From positions 310,001-374,000 of the forward strand of contig LNEM01000030.1 of assembly GCA_001464955.1 (NCBI GenBank): 64,000 bases of DNA. The letters run 5' to 3'. The notes under the pieces are model-generated. The model saw nothing but the letters and a program-made list of their open reading frames with translations, was not told the origin of the DNA and ran no database searches. Source of the DNA: Rhizobiales bacterium Ga0077537. GTDB taxonomy: Bacteria > Pseudomonadota > Alphaproteobacteria > Rhizobiales > Hyphomicrobiaceae. The position numbers were made by a program, and so were the translations under genes. Below are positions 25,969 through 35,591 of this stretch, piece after piece (within the stretch, counting starts at the first letter, position 1; each line of letters starts with the position of its first letter).

Positions 25969-26699
25969 ACTTCACCGCTCTTGTCTGACGCCGCACCAGT
26001 GTCGTTGGCCTCAGCAACCCAAGTCGCCAATGGCCCGAACGCCGTCTCGAACGTCCACGGCGTCGCGACGACCCGGAACCCGGCTTCCGCCAGCAGCTGC
26101 GGCATTCGGCCTTCGACGTTGGCCCGCGTGTTGTCGAATCCGTCCAGCAGGCGCACGGGCAGGAACCGCAGCCGTGTCAGGATACGCGGCATCGCCCCCC
26201 AGTCGAGGATGATCACGCGGCCATGCCGGCGCTCGAGCAGGCCGTGCATCGTTTCAAGAACGGCGCGCTTTGTCTCTTCGTCGAGGTGATGAAAGACGAG
26301 ACTCGATACGATCGTGTCGAAGCGGCGTCCGGCAAGGGCGCCAGTGAGAGCCGCCGCCTGCGCGAGGCCACTGACGAGCTCAATCGTGACCCCGGCGGCT
26401 GTGGCACGCTGGCGTGCGACCGCGAGCATCGCATCGTCGGGATCGATGCCGGTGATCTGCGCGCAGGGCTCGACCTGTGCAAGTGCCACAACGAGCGTGC
26501 CGGTGCCGCAGCCCATGTCGAGGATGCGCTCGCCCGCTCCCGGCGCGACAATCGCCACAAACTCCGCACGCCAAGTCGCTTCGCGCATCGTCACGGCGAC
26601 GACGCGATCATAGAGGGCGGTTAAGCGGTGATAGCCGAGCGCCGGCACATAGGGCCTCGCCGTGCGATCACCTTGTTGCGGTTCTGAGGTTGGCGACAT
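25965..26699 (-). CDS. SAM-dependent methyltransferase (class I)
   Basis: The 244-aa protein starts MSPTSEPQQGDRTARP, and a longer N-terminal extension lacks coding character. It has motif I ILDMGCGTGTLVVAL, the acidic ITGIDPDDAMLAVAR and the post-motif FDTIVSSLVFHHLDEE, typical of the UbiE/Methyltransf_11/25 group. The substrate is unknown; it lies with a membrane protein and an ICMT-like gene and may act on lipids or quinones. It is coupled to the following gene. Confidence 0.82.
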   Translation of the reverse strand: MSPTSEPQQGDRTARPYVPALGYHRLTALYDRVVAVTMREATWRAEFVAIVAPGAGERILDMGCGTGTLVVALAQVEPCAQITGIDPDDAMLAVARQRATAAGVTIELVSGLAQAAALTGALAGRRFDTIVSSLVFHHLDEETKRAVLETMHGLLERRHGRVIILDWGAMPRILTRLRFLPVRLLDGFDNTRANVEGRMPQLLAEAGFRVVATPWTFETAFGPLATWVAEANDTGAASDKSGEV

Positions 26700-26737
26700 C
26701 GGCCCATTCTCGCTCCTGGCGTACCGCGCAGCAATGA

Positions 26738-27412
26738 TCACCGCTGCGTGCGGTCCGTTGGTTGGGTAGCTCGCACGCGTGCGCCAAGCCTCGGAATGAA
26801 CCCCGGCACTGTTCTCGCATAGTTGCGATAGGCCTCGCCGAAAAACGCTATGGCTTCCTGCTCCTCCTCCCGTGCCAAGCGCACGTACATCCACACCAGC
26901 ACCGGGAACATGGCGAGTGTCAGCAGCGTCGGCCACTGCAGCAGGAAGCCAAGCATAACCAGAATGAAGCCCACGTATTGGGGATGGCGGACCCAGGCAT
27001 AAGGCCCTGTGGTGGCAAGTCCACCCTTGCGCTGCGCATCATAGAGCACGCGCCATGCGGCGGAGATGACGAGGAAGCCGGCAAGAATCAATCCGTTGCT
27101 CAGAAGATGGAACGGCCCGAAATGCGGGTTCGCTTTCCAGCCGAGCATCATCTCCAACAGATGACCGGCATCATGCGAGAACCAGTCAACATTGGGAAAC
27201 CGGCTTTGCAGCCAGCCCGACAGAAAATAAATGGTCAACGGAAATCCATACATCTCGGTGAACAGAGCCACGAGAAAGGCACTGAAGGCACCGAACGACC
27301 GCCAGTCGCGCGACGTTTTTGGCTTAAAGAACGTGAAGGCGAACATGATGAAAATAAGGGCATTCAGGACCACCAGCCCCCACAGACCATAGGCAGACGT
27401 TGACTCTGTCAT
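26738..27412 (-). CDS. Isoprenylcysteine carboxyl methyltransferase-like membrane protein
   Basis: This 224-aa integral membrane protein has about 5 TM helices. The C-terminal ICMT/PEMT block is clear: GPYAWVRHPQYVGFILVMLG, then REEEQEAIAFFGEAYRNYAR. Bacterial members methylate small lipids or unknown substrates, and many are encoded in heavy-metal islands. It overlaps the DUF2933 gene by ATGA. Confidence 0.82.
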   Translation of the reverse strand: MTESTSAYGLWGLVVLNALIFIMFAFTFFKPKTSRDWRSFGAFSAFLVALFTEMYGFPLTIYFLSGWLQSRFPNVDWFSHDAGHLLEMMLGWKANPHFGPFHLLSNGLILAGFLVISAAWRVLYDAQRKGGLATTGPYAWVRHPQYVGFILVMLGFLLQWPTLLTLAMFPVLVWMYVRLAREEEQEAIAFFGEAYRNYARTVPGFIPRLGARVRATQPTDRTQR

Positions 27413-27696
27413 GGCTGCCGCTCTCTGCTGTCCCGATCTGACCGAGCATTGTGATCACCGTGCCCACCATTGCCACCATGACTACCGTGACCACGATGCA
27501 TGAAGAGATGCAGCAACGGACAGGCCAGCAGAAACAGAAAGGGAATCGCGCCCAGGATATGCACCTTATGCTCCCCCCAAAGCAGCACGATTGCGATCGC
27601 GGCAAAGCCGAGGAACACGAGGAATGCCCGGGAGGACCAGAAGCTGCCGCTCGGTGAAGCGCTCCTGCCATGATGGGAATGATCGTGAGCACTCAT
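27409..27696 (-). CDS. DUF2933-type His-rich small membrane protein
   Basis: This 95-aa protein has a His-rich N-terminus (MSAHDHSHHGRS), two TM helices (FLVFLGFAAIAIVLLW; LGAIPFLFLLACPLLHLFMH) and a His/Gly-rich tail (HRGHGSHGGNGGHGDH). It matches the DUF2933 type found in metal-resistance clusters. The His runs suggest Cu/Zn binding. It is coupled to genes on both sides. Confidence 0.8.
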   Translation of the reverse strand: MSAHDHSHHGRSASPSGSFWSSRAFLVFLGFAAIAIVLLWGEHKVHILGAIPFLFLLACPLLHLFMHRGHGSHGGNGGHGDHNARSDRDSRERQP

Positions 27697-27779
27697 ATTG
27701 TTTTCTCCTCTCCTTGTTGTGGGTGGGATGTCTTCATGAGCGCGAGCACCAGCGCTGCAATGCCCATCCAGCGTCTCAT
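27693..27779 (-). CDS. Tiny coupled ORF (28 aa)
   Basis: MRRWMGIAALVLALMKTSHP, then QQGEEKTI, ends with a TGA overlapping the DUF2933 ATG (ATGA). The hydrophobic stretch could be a small TM segment. An AAGG sequence lies upstream. The overlap argues for translation, but the short length leaves doubt. Confidence 0.4.
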   Translation of the reverse strand: MRRWMGIAALVLALMKTSHPQQGEEKTI

Positions 27780-27806
27780 CGCTCTTGCCTTTCCCTGCTC
27801 ATGGCG

Positions 27807-28184
27807 TCATTCCACGACCAAGCGTCCACGGAACATCCCCATCGGGCATGCGAACTCGTGAACACCGGGCGCCTTCGGCAGCAACTCGACGGCCACTGTC
27901 GTTCCGGTCGGCAAATCGGCGCTCTTGCCGAAGTCAGCGAAGATCACCTTGTCCGAGCATGAGGCCGTCTCCTCGCGCCGGAAGTTGAGGCGGACGGGCC
28001 GTCCGGCCCGCACAAGTATCGTGTCGGGCGTGTAGCCGCCCTTTACCAGGATCATCGCCTCCTGGTAGCCACTCGAGGTTTCGCTGGCGCGAACGCCACT
28101 CGATCGCTTCAACCAAAAGAACCATACGATGAACGCAATTAGCGTGAGACCACCTGCCAACACCAACCAACGATCGACGGTCAT
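27807..28184 (-). CDS. Membrane-anchored cupredoxin-like protein
   Basis: This 125-aa protein has one N-terminal TM ([20 protein letters not shown]) and a cupredoxin domain. It contains [20 protein letters not shown] and the C-terminal loop [13 protein letters not shown], with Cys, His and Met ligands suitable for copper. Similar proteins are fused to or encoded beside Cu-ATPases and may deliver copper to them. It overlaps the CopA stop region by 4 bp (ATGA). Confidence 0.8.
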   Translation of the reverse strand: MTVDRWLVLAGGLTLIAFIVWFFWLKRSSGVRASETSSGYQEAMILVKGGYTPDTILVRAGRPVRLNFRREETASCSDKVIFADFGKSADLPTGTTVAVELLPKAPGVHEFACPMGMFRGRLVVE

Positions 28185-30721
28185 GACGCGCTCCTTTCCG
28201 GCGTAAACGACCTTAGCCGGTTTGCATTGCTGACGACGGTGACCGAGCTGAAGGCCATGGCCGCTGCCGCGATCAGCGGCGAGAGGAGCAGGCCGATGAC
28301 GGGATAAAGGACCCCCATCGCAATCGGAATGCCTGCAACGTTGTAGCCGAACGCTCCGACCAGGTTCTGGCGCACGTTGCGCATGGTCGCGCGACTGATC
28401 TCGATGGCCGTCACCACGCCCACGAGGCTGCCCTTGATCAGCGTCACGTCGCTCGCCTCGATGGCGACATCGGTGCCCGTGCCGATCGCAAAGCCCACGT
28501 CGGCCTGGGCAAGCGCTGGCGCGTCATTGATCCCGTCACCGACCATGCCGACACTCTTGCCCTCAAGCTGGAGCTTCTGCACCTCGTGCGCCTTGTCGTC
28601 GGGCAGCACCTCGGCCAGCACTCGCTCGATGCCGACCTGCCGAGCGATCGCCTTGGCCGTACGTTCGTTGTCCCCAGTCATCATCACGACCTCGAGCCCC
28701 ATTGCCTTCAGAGTGGCGACCGCAGCCTTCGAGTCAGGCTTGACCGTGTCGGCCACCGCAACCAGGCCCGCGGGTTTGCCTTCAATGGCGACGAACATCG
28801 GCGTCTTGCCCTCGCCAGCCAGCCGCTCCCAATCCTTGGTCAGATGCTCAACGTCGATGCCCCGATCGCGCATCAGCTTGGCGTTACCAAGCAGCACCGC
28901 CCGGCCGTCGACTTCGCCCCCGACACCATGTCCGGCAATGGCTGCAAAACCCTTGGCGTCACTGAGCTTGAGGCCGCGGGCCTCAGCGCCTTTGACGATT
29001 GCCTCGCCGAGCGGGTGCTCCGAGCCCCGCTCCAGCGACGCTGCTAGGCGCAGGACATCATCTTCCGAGAACGCGCTCGCGACCACATCAGTCAACGCCG
29101 GCTCGCCCTTGGTAATCGTGCCGGTCTTATCGAGAATGATCGCATCGAGCTTCTCGGAACTCTGCAAGGCATCGCCCGAACGGATCAGAATGCCATGCTC
29201 GGCTCCCTTGCCGATCCCGACCGTCAGCGACGTCGGCGTGGCAAGGCCCAACGCGCACGGGCACGCAATGATAAGCGTGGTGACCAGAACGATGGTCGCA
29301 TAAACGAGACGCGGCTCGGGCCCAAACAAATACCAAGCCATAAAGGCAAGCACGCCGAGCATCATCACGCTCGGCACGAAGTATCCGGACACCGTGTCGA
29401 CCACACGCTGAATGGGCGCCTTCGAGCCCTGTGCATCCTGCACCATGCGGATGATACTGGCGAGCGCCGTGTCTTTGCCAACTTTGGTGGCGCGGAACTT
29501 AAAGCTGCCGGTCTTGTTCAGCGTCGCGCCGATCACCTCATCGCCCGGCCCCTTTTCGACCGGCATCGATTCTCCGGTGATCATCGATTCATCAATGGCG
29601 CTCTTGCCGTCGACGACCTCACCATCAACTGCAATCTTGTCGCCTGGCTTCACCACGAGAATATCGCCGGCAACAACCTCCTCCACGGGCAGGTCGATTT
29701 CGCGGCCGTCACGTTCTACCCGTGCTGTCTTGGCCTGCAAGCCGATCAGCTTCTTGATGGCTTCCGACGTTCGCCCCTTGGCCTTGATCTCAAGCGCAAG
29801 CCCGAGCACCACCAGCGCCACGACCACAGTCGTCACGTCCCAAAACACTTCCGCCAGCTCGGCCCGCGGGAAGAGCTGAGGAAACCCAACCGCCACTACC
29901 GAGTAGAGATACGCGGCCGAAATGCCGATCGCGATCAGCGTGTGCATGTTGGCCGTGCGATGCTTCAAGCCATCCCACAAGCCAGTGAAAAACTGCGACC
30001 CTGACCACACGAGCACTGGTAAGGCGAGAACGCCCAGCAGGGCCCAGACAACCCGGCGCGTCGTGCTGCCCATTGGCATCCACTCGCGCAACCCCGGAAT
30101 GAGATCAGGATAGCTGAGCGCCATGACAGGAACCGAGATCGCCGCCGCCAGCCAGAACTTGCGCATGAGCAAAGCATACTCGGCCGCGCGTTCTACTTCC
30201 GCAGGATCGCCGTCACCCGCACCGCTTGCGGGCACATTCGTCTCGACAATGCGGTAGCCGGCAGATTCGATGGCGCCGCGCAGATGATCGAAGCGCGTTT
30301 GCTCGGGTTGGTATTCGACTTCCACCGTATTGGTCAGCGAGCTTGCGCGTGCGGCCGTCACCCCCGGCGTCATCTTCAAAGCATGCTCAATCCGCGTCAC
30401 GCAGGAGGCGCAATGCATATTCCGAATCGGGATGCGCGTTGTTGCCACTCCGGCTCCGAAGCCCGCTCGGCGGATCTCACGAATGATCGCCCCGACGTCA
30501 ACACGGTCGGGATCGTAGATCACGTGCGCTGACTGGTTTGCCAGATTGACATGCGCGGCTTTGACGCCGACCAGCGTCTTGATCGCCGTCTGCACTTTCG
30601 GAGGACAGTGCGGACAGCTGAGACCAGAAAGTTTCAGATCGAGTTCCGCAACGTGACCAGATATTCTCGCGGTCGGCCGGTCGACAACCGGCTCGATAAG
30701 TCGAAGTGGGCGATCCATCAT
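28181..30721 (-). CDS. copA: Cu(I)-translocating P1B-type ATPase
   Basis: This 846-aa protein starts at ATG 30721, which has GAGGAG just upstream; an earlier ATG at 30754 would place that ribosome-binding site inside the gene. It has two heavy-metal-associated domains: the first with SCPHC (36-39) and the second with MHCASC (104-107). TGES is at 382-385, and the transmembrane CPC at 487-489 is typical of Cu(I)/Ag(I) pumps. The phosphorylation site DKTGT is at 531-535, followed by HP in [10 protein letters not shown] and [10 protein letters not shown]. It exports Cu(I) from the cytoplasm and has an operator copy 139 bp upstream. It heads the operon 28181-25510. Confidence 0.93.
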   Translation of the reverse strand: MMDRPLRLIEPVVDRPTARISGHVAELDLKLSGLSCPHCPPKVQTAIKTLVGVKAAHVNLANQSAHVIYDPDRVDVGAIIREIRRAGFGAGVATTRIPIRNMHCASCVTRIEHALKMTPGVTAARASSLTNTVEVEYQPEQTRFDHLRGAIESAGYRIVETNVPASGAGDGDPAEVERAAEYALLMRKFWLAAAISVPVMALSYPDLIPGLREWMPMGSTTRRVVWALLGVLALPVLVWSGSQFFTGLWDGLKHRTANMHTLIAIGISAAYLYSVVAVGFPQLFPRAELAEVFWDVTTVVVALVVLGLALEIKAKGRTSEAIKKLIGLQAKTARVERDGREIDLPVEEVVAGDILVVKPGDKIAVDGEVVDGKSAIDESMITGESMPVEKGPGDEVIGATLNKTGSFKFRATKVGKDTALASIIRMVQDAQGSKAPIQRVVDTVSGYFVPSVMMLGVLAFMAWYLFGPEPRLVYATIVLVTTLIIACPCALGLATPTSLTVGIGKGAEHGILIRSGDALQSSEKLDAIILDKTGTITKGEPALTDVVASAFSEDDVLRLAASLERGSEHPLGEAIVKGAEARGLKLSDAKGFAAIAGHGVGGEVDGRAVLLGNAKLMRDRGIDVEHLTKDWERLAGEGKTPMFVAIEGKPAGLVAVADTVKPDSKAAVATLKAMGLEVVMMTGDNERTAKAIARQVGIERVLAEVLPDDKAHEVQKLQLEGKSVGMVGDGINDAPALAQADVGFAIGTGTDVAIEASDVTLIKGSLVGVVTAIEISRATMRNVRQNLVGAFGYNVAGIPIAMGVLYPVIGLLLSPLIAAAAMAFSSVTVVSNANRLRSFTPERSAS

Positions 30722-31130
30722 TTGCAACTCCTCATTCCGGTCGTCATCGAGCACTCCAAGTCACATGATCGCTCGCCCACTGACAGTGCGAATGCGTCAT
30801 GCGGAGATAGAGCTCCTCAAACGCTTTTCTCAATCTAGGTCGGGTCGGCGTGCGCCGTGTTTCAGCTTAGTTACAAATTGTTGCAGCCACTCTCACCGCT
30901 GGCGCGGAAGAACGCCTGCTTGGTCAATACCGCCGGAGGTCATGGAAAAGTTGCACTCTTCCCGGGAAGAGCGCGAACTTGACGCTCGATGGGTCGCAGT
31001 TGATGACAAGGACTGCGTCCTGAGTTGACATGAGACCGGACGCTTGCCTCTGACTGATGTTGGATCGGTTGTCCGGGACGCCCCTCACACGCTTGAGGGG
31101 CGCCATGACAACTGAAGCGGCGAGTTCGCA
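30722..31130. other. copA upstream region; no gene
   Basis: It contains operator site 3 (30860-30886) and, at 31079-31102, the hairpin CGCCCCTCA/TGAGGGGCG with a 6-nt loop, which follows the leftward Cys-rich peptide gene and may end its transcript (no T-run). Otherwise no coding sequence was seen. Confidence 0.45.
30860..30886 (+). promoter_or_regulatory. Tripartite copper operator, site 3 (copA)
   Basis: It reads TTTCAG-CTTAG-TTACAAATTG-TTGCAG on the plus strand, 139 bp upstream of the leftward copA start. Confidence 0.75.
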
Positions 31131-31328
31131 CTATTCTCTTGGTTTTCCTCCACCGCAGCAGCTCGCACCGCTTACGTGCTTGCCATGGTCATGTGCAGTG
31201 TGGCTCGCAGGCTTGGCCTCATCCGCCGTCGCCACCGGGCGCTCGCCTTTCTTGGCGTCGGCGCCACCGCAGCAACCCGCCTTCTTCTCCTTTGCTTTCG
31301 CAACCGTCGTTTCCGTTCCATTCGACAT
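31131..31328 (-). CDS. Small Cys/His-rich CCGG peptide
   Basis: This 65-aa soluble protein has two GCCGG/SCCGGG motifs (KKAGCCGGADAKK near residue 20 and HVSGASCCGGGKPRE at the C-terminus), plus HTAHDHGKH between them. It has GGAGAA upstream of the ATG. The paired vicinal cysteines and histidines suggest a cytoplasmic metal buffer or chaperone. No named family is assigned. Confidence 0.7.
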   Translation of the reverse strand: MSNGTETTVAKAKEKKAGCCGGADAKKGERPVATADEAKPASHTAHDHGKHVSGASCCGGGKPRE

Positions 31329-31365
31329 GATCGTTCTCCTTCAGCCTTCTTTGACGTCGCGGAAT

Positions 31366-31656
31366 TCACTGCCGGTCAGCAACCGTGTCGGTGTCGCCTG
31401 CTCTCGGTAGGCTTCGGCGAGGCCCCGTGACCGGCGTGATCCGTCGCGCCGGATCGTTCGAGTTGGCAGCACTCGTCGCAGTCGTACTGGCATGCTCGTG
31501 CTCCGCCGACGCGCCGGGAGCCTCGTTGGCGCGATCTCGGTCGCGCCGGCCATATCTGCCGTGCCCATGCCCATGGCCGCCGTGGCCGAACCAATGCAAG
31601 GCGACGAAGCCGATGCCCAAGGCAATCCAAACCCAGTTGCTCTGAAGCCATTCCAT
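31366..31656 (-). CDS. Small His-rich single-pass membrane protein (DUF2933-like)
   Basis: The 96-aa protein starts MEWLQSNWVWIALGIGFVAL (TM) followed by HWFGHGGHGHGHGRYGRR, a His/Gly run likely to bind metal, then a polar tail. The start at 31656 has GGAGAGA upstream; a longer 117-aa version adds a non-coding-like leader. It is the last gene of the operon with Cfa and DUF3141, 49 bp after cfa. Confidence 0.7.
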   Translation of the reverse strand: MEWLQSNWVWIALGIGFVALHWFGHGGHGHGHGRYGRRDRDRANEAPGASAEHEHASTTATSAANSNDPARRITPVTGPRRSLPRAGDTDTVADRQ

Positions 31657-31705
31657 GACGTGTCTCTCCGTGTGCTCGGGCCAGCCGCCGGACACGGCTG
31701 ACGGT

Positions 31706-32959
31706 TTACTCTGCCGCAATCATCAGATCTGGCTTTCGCGTCTCCTGCATTCGCAGCAGCGCTTCCCGTTGCGCGATGTAGTCCCGCGTCAGGGGAACGG
31801 CATCGTGGCGCTTGGCGAGTTGGATCTGGAACACCATCAGACCGCCATGCCGAAAAGCGGCCTCGCATCCCGCTAGATAGAACTCCCACATCCGGCAGAA
31901 GCGCTCGTCGTAGAGCATCTTCGCTTCGCCACGCCGGGCGAGAAATCGCTCGCGCCACGCCTGCAGCGTTTCCGCGTAATGGAGTCGGAAGATCTCGATA
32001 TCGGTGACGATCAACCCCGCCCGCTCGATCGCGGGCAGCACCTCGGACAATGCCGGCGTATAGTCTCCTGGAAAGATGTATTTGGCCATCCAGGGATTGG
32101 TGGCGCCGGGACCGTCGCTGCTGCCGATCGCGTGTAGCAGCATCACGCCACTGTCGGTGAGCAGATCCGATACTTTCGAAAAAAAGGCATCGTAGTATCC
32201 GACACCCACATGCTCGAACATGCCAACCGAGACGATGCGATCGAAACGACCGCCGACCGACCGGTAGTCCCGCAAGTCGAACTCCACCGATTCTGCCAAC
32301 CTTCGGTGCTGGGCTCGGCTGCGGGCAATCGCGAGCTGCTCGTCGGACAGCGTGATGCCAGTGACCGCTGCGCCGCATTGCTCGGCGAGATAGAGAGCCA
32401 ATCCACCCCAACCGCTGCCGATATCGAGCACACGATGACCCGGCTCGACCAGAAGCTTGGCCACGATATGACGCTTTTTTGCGAGCTGCGCCTCCTCGAG
32501 ACTTTGGTCTGGGGTCTCGAAATACGCGCAGGAATACTGGCGGTCGGGATCGAGAAAAAAATCATAGAGCCGACCGTCAATATCATAGTGATGTGCGACA
32601 TTGCGTCTGGCGCGCCGCTCACCGTTGCGCTGATGGACCCGCCGTAGAGCCACCCTCAGACGTTCGCGCATCCGAAGCAACCGGACCGGCGGCTGAAGGG
32701 CGAGGTTGCGCGTCGCAAGGGCAACGACATCGTAGATCGAGCCGCGCGTCACGAGCAGTCGGCCATCCATATAGAGTTCGCCGAGGGCCAGCGCAGGGTT
32801 AGCGAGCAACCGCAGTTCCGCCGCGCGGTCGCCAAAGCGTATTGCTGGCGCGGGGCCGTTGACATTGCCGATCGTGTAGCGGCGGCCGGACGCCGTGCAA
32901 ACCTCAAGGCCGCCATCGCGGATGAACTGCTCGAAAAACCGTTGCAACAACGTTGCCAT
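31706..32959 (-). CDS. Cyclopropane-fatty-acyl-phospholipid synthase family protein
   Basis: This 417-aa protein has the AdoMet motif HRVLDIGSGWGGLALYLAE (177-185 core), the N-terminal lipid-binding domain and CFA signatures (VAHHYDIDGRLYDFFLDPDR, QYSCAYFETPDQSLEEAQLA, VGMFEHVGVGYYDAFF, YIFPGDYTPALSEV). It methylates double bonds of membrane phospholipids. It starts 1 nt after the stop of the DUF3141 gene, with GGAG inside that gene's end, so the two are co-expressed. Membrane hardening under copper stress is a plausible role. Confidence 0.9.
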   Translation of the reverse strand: MATLLQRFFEQFIRDGGLEVCTASGRRYTIGNVNGPAPAIRFGDRAAELRLLANPALALGELYMDGRLLVTRGSIYDVVALATRNLALQPPVRLLRMRERLRVALRRVHQRNGERRARRNVAHHYDIDGRLYDFFLDPDRQYSCAYFETPDQSLEEAQLAKKRHIVAKLLVEPGHRVLDIGSGWGGLALYLAEQCGAAVTGITLSDEQLAIARSRAQHRRLAESVEFDLRDYRSVGGRFDRIVSVGMFEHVGVGYYDAFFSKVSDLLTDSGVMLLHAIGSSDGPGATNPWMAKYIFPGDYTPALSEVLPAIERAGLIVTDIEIFRLHYAETLQAWRERFLARRGEAKMLYDERFCRMWEFYLAGCEAAFRHGGLMVFQIQLAKRHDAVPLTRDYIAQREALLRMQETRKPDLMIAAE

Positions 32960-32960
32960 C

Positions 32961-34784
32961 TCACGCTCCGTACATTGTCGTAAATGTGCGCTCCTGTGCG
33001 GCATCCCGGATCTTTCGTGTCGCCTCCCAGAATGCCGCAATCTGAGAAATCAGCCGACGCTCCTGGGCGATCAGCGGATTTTCGTCAGAAAGTGCTTTGC
33101 GGTTTCTGGACACGGCATCGGCCAGCACTGCAAACGGCAGCATCCACGGCACAAACGCTTCAGAGAACACATACCGGCTCGTTCGCATCGGGTGCAGCCA
33201 TTGCAGCCCGGAGGCAGTCCACGGGTTGCTCATCGCCCTGACCCAAGGGCTCATGAACGTGCGATAGAGGTGCTCATTGAATTCCGAAGCCAGGCGGACG
33301 CGCTCGAAGGCTCTCGACGGATACTCAAAACGGATGTCTTCGATCTTGCGCGGCTCAAAGTGCACCGAATACTGGTGTCGCTCGCAGTCGGGGTCACCTG
33401 TGGGATTGTCGATCTTCATCTCGTACAGACCGGGACGCAGGGTCTCGATCTCGGCGAGATTTTCGAGGATTGCGCGGTGCTCGAAACGCGCGACACTGGC
33501 AGATACGAAGATGCCGAGGTGTCCCACTTGTGGATTGGTCAGATAGACGATCCGCTGGCCGGCCGCCTTCAGATCATCGGTGTCCTTATAGACCGCGGGT
33601 ATCCAACCGAGCGCCTGATGCGGCGGTGTAATGTTATCGCCATAGGACGCGAAGATGACGAGCGGGGCCTTGATGCGACGCAGATCAACGTCGCAGTGCG
33701 CGTCGAGCGTGACCTTACCCTCTTCGAGCCGATTCCCGATGAACAGGTTCTCGACGATCGAGACGATCTCCTCGCCGCTCAGGCGATAAAAGCCGTTCCA
33801 CCAGCGCTCAAAATCCAGGAAGCGATCGGCCTCAGTGTCGATCTTCGTGAAGAGGTTGGCATACTTCTCGAACAGCGCATTGCCTGGCTTGAGAGTTTCG
33901 AAGTTCTGCACCAACCACGCCCCGTCGAAACGGTCCTGATTGAGATCGGCCAGAAAATGAGTGAGCCAGACGCCACCGACGAAGCCACCCATAATGCGCA
34001 TCGGATTAATGCCGGGCTCACCAGCCCAATAGGATAGGGGCGAACCATTCAGAACAGCGGCTCCGACACGCTCTTCGCAATCGGCAGCAACGAGCGCGGC
34101 CGCCCACCCACCCTGGCAGTTCCCGTAGAGAACCGGGGTCTTGCCATCGTGACGCTCTTTGACATCCGCTACGAAACGGCCAAGGGCTTTGATGACATCG
34201 CCGAGCGTTTGGCCCTTGCACGGCTCGGGAAAGAACACGACGTAATAGACTGCATGCCCTGTATGCAGGGCAATCCCCACCTCGGAATCCCGCTTGAACC
34301 CGCCGATGCCGGGACCGTGTCCCGCCCGCGGATCGATGACGATAACGGGAGGCTTGGTCAGATCGACGCAGTCGTCCCAGCAGTCATTGCCAACTTCGGT
34401 AATGCGCAACAGCGCGTAGTTGACGGGACGCTCGAACTGCCGGGCGTCGAGCAGCGTCTCGTACTTGAAGTTGAGCAGCGGCGGGAGCCCCGCGCGCTCG
34501 TGCTCGAGCATATTGTTTGCGCGGCGCCGCATGGTGTCGAAGAACAGAATGGAGCGCTCCAGCACATCACGCTGGTAGGCAAGGATCTCGGAAATGGATG
34601 GTGTGACCGTGTCTGTCGGTTTCGGACCAGTTTGATCACGGCCCGCAGCCTGAACCGGACCGCCGCTCGCCTCAGTTCGCGAGGCGTACGAACGCGAGTT
34701 CGTCCGCGGAGCCTCAGTCCGCTTCATCGCACCAGATGACAAAACCTTAGTGCGCTCGCTATGGGTCCTTGCTGCATCGGCCAT
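32961..34784 (-). CDS. DUF3141 / PHA-synthase-like alpha/beta hydrolase
   Basis: This 607-aa protein has a nucleophile elbow, LYGNCQGGWAAA (C223), of the G-x-C-x-G type seen in polyhydroxyalkanoate synthases. It shows downstream Asp and His regions (VIFASYGDNITPPHQALGWI, NPQVGHLGIFVS) consistent with a Cys-Asp-His triad. Overall length and order match the DUF3141 family. Whether it makes polyester or hydrolyses another ester is unknown. The first ~60 residues are polar and probably disordered. An operator copy lies 124 bp upstream. Confidence 0.82.
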   Translation of the reverse strand: MADAARTHSERTKVLSSGAMKRTEAPRTNSRSYASRTEASGGPVQAAGRDQTGPKPTDTVTPSISEILAYQRDVLERSILFFDTMRRRANNMLEHERAGLPPLLNFKYETLLDARQFERPVNYALLRITEVGNDCWDDCVDLTKPPVIVIDPRAGHGPGIGGFKRDSEVGIALHTGHAVYYVVFFPEPCKGQTLGDVIKALGRFVADVKERHDGKTPVLYGNCQGGWAAALVAADCEERVGAAVLNGSPLSYWAGEPGINPMRIMGGFVGGVWLTHFLADLNQDRFDGAWLVQNFETLKPGNALFEKYANLFTKIDTEADRFLDFERWWNGFYRLSGEEIVSIVENLFIGNRLEEGKVTLDAHCDVDLRRIKAPLVIFASYGDNITPPHQALGWIPAVYKDTDDLKAAGQRIVYLTNPQVGHLGIFVSASVARFEHRAILENLAEIETLRPGLYEMKIDNPTGDPDCERHQYSVHFEPRKIEDIRFEYPSRAFERVRLASEFNEHLYRTFMSPWVRAMSNPWTASGLQWLHPMRTSRYVFSEAFVPWMLPFAVLADAVSRNRKALSDENPLIAQERRLISQIAAFWEATRKIRDAAQERTFTTMYGA

Positions 34785-34796
34785 GGGTGCCTCCCA

Positions 34797-35027
34797 TCAA
34801 CTGCTACGCGTTACGAAAAAGTCCACTTGTCGTCGGAATTCGCCAACCAGCTCATCGAATTCCTTTGTGGCACTGGTCGACCCTAGACCCTGCTCGTGAG
34901 AACCCTGTTTCTGCTGAATTACAAATTGTTGCCCGCCGCTGGGACCGCAGAGGGTCGCGCTTGCCTGCATGCCCGTCCGGCTCGTACGCCGCATCACAAA
35001 GCTTGTGTTCTTGGTTGCGCCTGACAT
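34797..35027 (-). CDS. Small hypothetical ORF upstream of the DUF3141 gene
   Basis: This 76-aa ORF begins 12 nt after the DUF5676 gene with AGCAGGG upstream, and ends 12 nt before the DUF3141 gene. The last 30 residues (TKEFDELVGEFRRQVDFFVT) look coding and helical. Operator site 4 lies inside the reading frame (residues around GGQQFVIQQKQ), so either the gene contains an internal promoter or its N-terminal half is not translated. Confidence 0.4.
   Translation of the reverse strand: MSGATKNTSFVMRRTSRTGMQASATLCGPSGGQQFVIQQKQGSHEQGLGSTSATKEFDELVGEFRRQVDFFVTRSS
34908..34934 (+). promoter_or_regulatory. Tripartite copper operator, site 4
   Basis: It reads TTTCTG-CTGAA-TTACAAATTG-TTGCCC on the plus strand, 124 bp upstream of the leftward DUF3141 gene. 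The outer hexamers are imperfect; the central part is intact. Confidence 0.6.
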
Positions 35028-35039
35028 GCGTGTCCCTGC

Positions 35040-35333
35040 TCAGTCGCGCCAAGCGGCGAAGAAATTGAACAACCACCCGAACACCAGCGCTACGTACCAG
35101 CCGTAGGCCACGCTCTCGATAAGGCCGAGCAGAACGCCGGCCGGTGTCCAGCTGAAGCCCGGGAAAAACTGGAACCAGGAAATATGACTGCCGACGTCCG
35201 GCGCGATAAGTCGAAATGCCACGCAAAGCAGGTAGGTCACGGCGAAGAATGTGCTGAGGCTCAGCCCAAACGCCGTGATGGAAAGCGTGCCGGCCTGACG
35301 GACCGTCGCTTGTCGGGTGCTATCAATAGTCAT
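35040..35333 (-). CDS. DUF5676-type membrane protein
   Basis: This 97-aa protein has two to three hydrophobic helices (LSTFFAVTYLLCVAFRLI; TPAGVLLGLIESVAYGWY; VALVFGWLFNFFAAWRD). The FFPGFSW...GLIESVAYGW...LFNFF layout matches small DUF5676 proteins common in copper/mercury islands. It is the first gene read leftward from the MerR-type promoter near 35560. Confidence 0.72.
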   Translation of the reverse strand: MTIDSTRQATVRQAGTLSITAFGLSLSTFFAVTYLLCVAFRLIAPDVGSHISWFQFFPGFSWTPAGVLLGLIESVAYGWYVALVFGWLFNFFAAWRD

Positions 35334-35541
35334 GAGTCGACCTCTGTTTTTGCACCAAGCGAAATCTCGACGTCGGCTGACCGCATTGTCTCTCAGGCTC
35401 TGTTGCTGATGCCATTGGGGTTGCCGCCAACTGTGACCGTGGCGACGACTGCGCCTTCATGTCGAACTGCATCTCCATAGTTGAACGGTCTGCCTAAAGG
35501 TCCGCGCGTCTACTCGATGGTGTTGTTCGACGCGCAGGAGT

Positions 35542-35572
35542 AAGATGGGGCTTCCAGTTACTGGAAGGTCAA
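35542..35572 (-). promoter_or_regulatory. MerR/CueR-type operator-promoter, leftward
   Basis: The palindrome CTTCCAGT-T-ACTGGAAG (35551-35567) lies between TTGACC (minus strand, 35572-35567) and CATCTT (35547-35542). The -35/-10 spacing is 19 bp, the overlong spacer typical of promoters remodelled by MerR-family activators. It points to the DUF5676-DUF3141-cfa operon and lies about 20 bp from the start of the divergently placed cueR-like gene. Confidence 0.65.
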
Positions 35573-35591
35573 GGTCCCAAATGAGGGAATA

